Under the pieces are notes generated by a model, which was given only the letters and a program-made list of their open reading frames with translations, did no database searches and was not told the origin of the DNA. DNA of 9,524 nucleotides from the NCBI GenBank assembly GCA_025656435.1, contig JAHXHT010000071.1:1-9524 (forward strand). The letters are read 5' to 3'. Shown here piece by piece: positions 6,504-9,524 of this stretch. This stretch comes from Candidatus Thiodiazotropha sp. (ex Gloverina cf. vestifex) (GTDB lineage: Bacteria; Pseudomonadota; Gammaproteobacteria; Chromatiales; Chromatiaceae). Each line of letters begins with the position of its first letter. Position 1 is the stretch's first letter. The position numbers and the translations under genes were made by a program.

Positions 6504-6532
6504 AGCTGTCAGATTGAATCATGATTTCTACA
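6504..6532 (-). repeat. Right arm of a 29-bp imperfect inverted repeat pair
   Basis: Read on the - strand, this is TGTAGAAATC, six unmatched bases (ATGATT), then CAATCTGACAGCT, facing the left arm at 3315-3343. It lies just outside the transposase fragment at 6329-6466. It may be an old insertion-sequence end or the right end of a larger mobile unit; no target-site duplication is recognisable next to the arms. Confidence 0.7.
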
Positions 6533-6604
6533 GTTTTTAAGTGATAGCTGATCTCTCATCCATCATCTCTACGACTAACAGTGCTCCGTTAGACTTCTGG
6601 GTAT

Positions 6605-8683
6605 TTATTCGCTTACGACAGAAGATGCTCTTGGTAATGCTAGGCTGAAATCGACACCATCATCAGTATTTCTAGCCATTACCTGACCATTGTGAAATTC
6701 TGCAATCAGTCTGACCAGATAGAGTCCTAACCCCAGATGGGGTTCAGTATCCTTGAGCTTGCGGATTGAGACCATGGATTGGAACATGATATCATGCATA
6801 CCCTCGGGTAAGGGAGGCCCCTGATTGGTGATGTGGATAAAGAGTTTCTCATCCTGTTGCGTCAGCATGATATGAATCGGAGTCGATGGGGTGTGAAAAT
6901 CCACCGCATTTCCAACTAGCTTATCCATGGCCTGACTGATCAGTTCGGGTGCAACAAAGGCTTGAAGTTGGGTGTCGATGAATTCGCATCGAAACTGAAT
7001 TGAAGGATGGCTTAGTCTGTATCCCTCACAAAGAGAGGGGCAGAGTTCGGTCATGTTGACGGTTTTCAACTCGGCACCCTGCAGCGCTTGTTCGAGACGT
7101 GTCGCTTCCCGTAGGCGGTTTAGAATCAGTTGAAGTCGGTGCGTACCTTCCAGTGCTCGTCCGGTATAACGTTTTTGGGCTGCCTTTTCGTCATCGGCTT
7201 GCAGGTTTTCCAATGAGGATTGCACCATTGCCAAGGGGGTGCGAAACTCATGAGCAAGCCGGGATGCCATAGCCTCCAAGTAACTATTGTAGCCCTGGAG
7301 GCGTTGTAGCACGCTGGCGAAGCTCTGCTCTAATTCTCCCAGCTCATCATTGTTTGTCGTGCTGCTCACTGGGCCGATGATCCTTCCGTCCTGGCTGACT
7401 GTTCTGCTGAATTTACGACTCAGTCGGGTAATGCGCCGGGTCAGATAAGAAGCAAGCATAAACAGCGTGCCGCCAGTGATCAAAAATAACAACAGGGTGG
7501 AAGTCAGTAGACGCTCCAGTGCTGTCTGCTGCATAAAGAGGATGGTATGGGTGGTTTGCTCAACCAGGATCGCACCTGATATTTTCTCTGAGTTGTAGAG
7601 TGGATAGGCAGCGCAGAGAATAGTGCTTTGTGAGCGCCGGGTTCGATAGCGGTGGACATTACCCCTGCCGTTTAATGCCTGACGGATTTCCGGGCCGTCC
7701 ATATGCCCCGCATGTTCTCGCTTATACTCATTGGAAACCGGTCGCTCGACCAGTAGTGCGGAAAGAATACGACTGGTAAAAGTTGTCTGTGACGGTTCGG
7801 GTTTTGGTAGATCTCCGTGTCTGCCGACCACTTGTCGCTGTCGGTTGAGAATGGTGTAGCGATGACTATCGCTGTCGAGTCCTCTCAATAGCTTTTCACT
7901 GGGCAGAGAGGGCATGACCAGTCTGGCCAGGTTAGCGTTTGTCTGCCAACCTGAAGTGGCAGCGATGCCTATGGGTTTATCGTTAATATTGTCTTTATTG
8001 ATGACGGCCAGAGAGAGACCCCGGTCCACCATAGCTAGAGGTATCCGAAGCTCTACATTGTATCCTGTCGAAGTTTCTTGCCACTCTCCGCGGATAGCGG
8101 GCTCACTCTGTAAATTATCAGTCTGCAGAACTCGGATCCAGCCTGGTGCCGATGTGCCCAGCAAGTATTGCCGGCTCTTGCGGACTGTGCCGGGCAGGGC
8201 AAGTATCAGATGATCTCCGGATGTGAGTGGTCCGCCTGGTTTTGGGTAGGTAAGGGTCGTATCAGATACCAGCATCAGTAGATAGAGGTACTCTTGATGA
8301 TAGCCAGCGAGCAGTTCGAAGCTCACAGCGTCAGTTGACGTTTCACTGGCCAGGTATCGCCGGGTCTGAGTAATCAGATTACCCCACTCTTCAGGATAAC
8401 CGTCTGCCACAGGTGCCTGCTCCAACGGGTGAACATAGAGGCTTGTGGTGGCTTTTTCATCAGAAGCTAAGAGGGTCTGGTTCTCCTCTGTTGTGAGCCG
8501 ATCGTTGAGAAGATTGGCAACAATTTCGGCGCGGCTCAGTAAGAGCGTCTCCTGAGCTTGACGAAGAGAATCCTCAATCTCAAGCAGATAGAGATAACCG
8601 ATCCAGGGAATCACCAGCAGGGTCAGTGAGGCGATCAGCAGTTTGAAACGCAGTGAGTGAAGAAAAGAGTGTGGACGACGCAC
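6605..8683 (-). CDS. pdsS: Sensor histidine kinase of the proteobacterial dedicated sortase type
   Basis: A 692-residue inner-membrane kinase. Residues about 13-34 are the first membrane helix. A large periplasmic part follows; residues about 90-245 resemble a CBM9/DOMON-like beta-sandwich (opening ADGYPEEWG). The second helix is near 389-414, then come a HAMP segment, a HisKA domain with the phospho-accepting His478 in LAHEFRTPL, and an ATPase domain with an N-box around Asn592 (VGNAVDF) and GLGLYLV near 648. The G1 box is unusual (NQGPPLPE, lacking the normal Asp). Size and layout match the kinase found in Pds sortase loci. The GTG at 8683 is preferred: it lies 4 bp after the regulator stop, with GGAAG 10 nt upstream. 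The ATG at 8716 would add 11 residues and overlap the regulator by 29 bp. The ligand is unknown; the sugar-binding-like fold only hints at one. Confidence 0.85.
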   Translation of the reverse strand: MRRPHSFLHSLRFKLLIASLTLLVIPWIGYLYLLEIEDSLRQAQETLLLSRAEIVANLLNDRLTTEENQTLLASDEKATTSLYVHPLEQAPVADGYPEEWGNLITQTRRYLASETSTDAVSFELLAGYHQEYLYLLMLVSDTTLTYPKPGGPLTSGDHLILALPGTVRKSRQYLLGTSAPGWIRVLQTDNLQSEPAIRGEWQETSTGYNVELRIPLAMVDRGLSLAVINKDNINDKPIGIAATSGWQTNANLARLVMPSLPSEKLLRGLDSDSHRYTILNRQRQVVGRHGDLPKPEPSQTTFTSRILSALLVERPVSNEYKREHAGHMDGPEIRQALNGRGNVHRYRTRRSQSTILCAAYPLYNSEKISGAILVEQTTHTILFMQQTALERLLTSTLLLFLITGGTLFMLASYLTRRITRLSRKFSRTVSQDGRIIGPVSSTTNNDELGELEQSFASVLQRLQGYNSYLEAMASRLAHEFRTPLAMVQSSLENLQADDEKAAQKRYTGRALEGTHRLQLILNRLREATRLEQALQGAELKTVNMTELCPSLCEGYRLSHPSIQFRCEFIDTQLQAFVAPELISQAMDKLVGNAVDFHTPSTPIHIMLTQQDEKLFIHITNQGPPLPEGMHDIMFQSMVSIRKLKDTEPHLGLGLYLVRLIAEFHNGQVMARNTDDGVDFSLALPRASSVVSE

Positions 8684-8687
8684 TAAT

Positions 8688-9380
8688 TCAATACTTCCAA
8701 CGGTAACCAGCGCCATAGACCGATTCGATGTGGTCGAAGTTAGGGTCTATCTCCTGGAATTTGCGACGGATTCGTTTAATGTGTGAACTGATGCTAGCCT
8801 CATCGACATAGATTTTTGCCTGCTCCATCAGTTGGTCACGGCTGCGAACGTGCCCTGGATGTTTTACCAGGGCGTGTATCATCCAGAACTCAGTGACAGT
8901 CAGGGCTACAGGTGTCTCCTCCCATTGCACAGTGAGTTGGTGGATATCTAATTGGAGGGCACCACAGATATAGCGCTTTGCTTCAGGCAGCGTTTGTGTC
9001 ATCGCCTCAAGGCGGCGAAAGAGAGCGGCTATGCGCGCCGCGAGATGGGGTAGACTGACCTCTTTTGTGAGGTAATCGTCAGCGCCGAGACGTAATCCTG
9101 CCACCGTGTCGAAATCACTGTCCCTTGCGGTGAGAAATATGATTGGCAGTGTGGCGGAACGGGTACGCAGCTCACGGCATAGTTCGAAACCGCCATCGAT
9201 GTCATCCTCAAGGCCAATATCAAGAATCACAAGATCCGGTAGGCCGGTCTCAAAAGCGGTGATGGCTTTTTGCCGTGATGCGTAACCGCTGACTTGGTAA
9301 CCTTGGCGTTGCAGGTAGTCGCTGTAATTGTCACGAATCACCGCTTCATCTTCGATAATTGCGATATTTCTGTTTGCCAC
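8688..9380 (-). CDS. pdsR: Response regulator of the proteobacterial dedicated sortase type (OmpR family)
   Basis: A 230-residue cytoplasmic transcription regulator. The receiver domain (1-125) has the acidic pair Glu10/Asp11, the phospho-acceptor Asp54 (LVILDIGL), Thr84 (FLTARD) and Lys106 (YLTKE). The C-terminal winged helix (about 135-230) is of the OmpR/PhoB type and ends in the typical GAGYRWKY. It starts with GTG at 9380; the ribosome-binding site is weak (GAGA about 11 nt upstream). The kinase gene follows 4 bp downstream, so the two are an operon and almost surely cognate. Together they resemble the Pds regulator/kinase pair, which in known loci lies next to sortase genes; none is inside this window. 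Confidence 0.9.
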   Translation of the reverse strand: MANRNIAIIEDEAVIRDNYSDYLQRQGYQVSGYASRQKAITAFETGLPDLVILDIGLEDDIDGGFELCRELRTRSATLPIIFLTARDSDFDTVAGLRLGADDYLTKEVSLPHLAARIAALFRRLEAMTQTLPEAKRYICGALQLDIHQLTVQWEETPVALTVTEFWMIHALVKHPGHVRSRDQLMEQAKIYVDEASISSHIKRIRRKFQEIDPNFDHIESVYGAGYRWKY

Positions 9381-9495
9381 GTATAGAGTTTCTCGTGATC
9401 ATTGCTGACATTCAGCCAGTTTATGAATGGTATCTTAAGGAAGCTCTGAACGAATCCATCGATTGAGGGATAATGGTGCACATTCTAGGCCAATC

Positions 9496-9501
9496 ATTAT
9501 A
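9496..9501 (-). promoter_or_regulatory. Candidate -10 box of the regulator/kinase operon
   Basis: Read leftwards this is TATAAT, a perfect sigma-70 -10 hexamer, 115 bp before the regulator start. A weak -35 (TTGTTT) lies 15 bp upstream, a shorter spacer than ideal. It implies a leader of about 105-110 nt. Confidence 0.4.
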
Positions 9502-9524
9502 TAGACCCCATGAAGCAAACAACT

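Larger units (their letters stand above)
6268..6604. other. Intergenic debris between repeat copy 3 and the sensor kinase gene
   Basis: Apart from the transposase fragment and the right arm of the inverted repeat, this stretch has a weak stem, CTAAC...GTTAG at 6575-6592, just beyond the 3' end of the kinase gene. It lacks a T-run, so it is only a possible terminator. Nothing else is recognised. Confidence 0.5.

Noticed and set aside
6575..6592. Stem CTAAC...GTTAG after the kinase gene as a terminator
   Set aside because: Only five pairs, with an eight-base loop and no T-run in the direction of transcription.
9510..9524. ATG with five codons at the right edge, possible start of a divergent gene
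   Set aside because: Too short to judge, with no Shine-Dalgarno in front of it, and it overlaps the likely promoter of the regulator operon.

Overview
The window looks like part of a gammaproteobacterial chromosome. The HscB, HscA and ferredoxin proteins closely resemble those of Escherichia coli in order and key residues. The two-component pair on the right belongs to the proteobacterial dedicated sortase (Pds) type. A sulfur-oxidising Chromatiales-like or symbiont lineage would fit, but that placement is inference from general familiarity, not from a search.

Left block (about 1-3302, + strand): the distal part of an isc iron-sulfur assembly operon, hscB - hscA - fdx - iscX. HscB (J-protein) delivers IscU to HscA (Hsp70), and Fdx supplies electrons. 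iscRSUA would be expected upstream of base 1. The last gene, iscX, is broken by two single-base insertions and also carries a 9-bp tandem duplication.

Middle block (about 3303-6604): an AT-richer island-like stretch. It holds one large gene (3531-6026) for a predicted outer-membrane protein with a signal peptide, an inverse-autotransporter-like beta barrel, a parallel beta-helix passenger and a Cys-containing C-terminal region with QPN repeats. A dispersed repeat lies on both sides of this gene, and a third copy lies directly in front of hscB. The longest copy begins with the gene's own stop codon. A pair of 29-bp imperfect inverted repeats (3315-3343 and 6504-6532) also encloses the block, and a transposase C-terminal fragment sits at its right side. 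G7 and G8 tracts inside the surface-protein gene could allow phase variation.

Right block (6605-9380, - strand): a response regulator followed by its membrane sensor kinase, transcribed leftwards with a likely promoter near 9500. They match the regulator/kinase pair of Pds sortase loci. No sortase, OmpA-like partner or target protein is visible here; if present they would lie beyond 9524. No tRNA, rRNA or CRISPR array was found.

The most interesting material is the repeat-bounded surface-protein cassette between a decayed isc operon end and a sortase-type regulatory pair. The cassette interpretation is inference.
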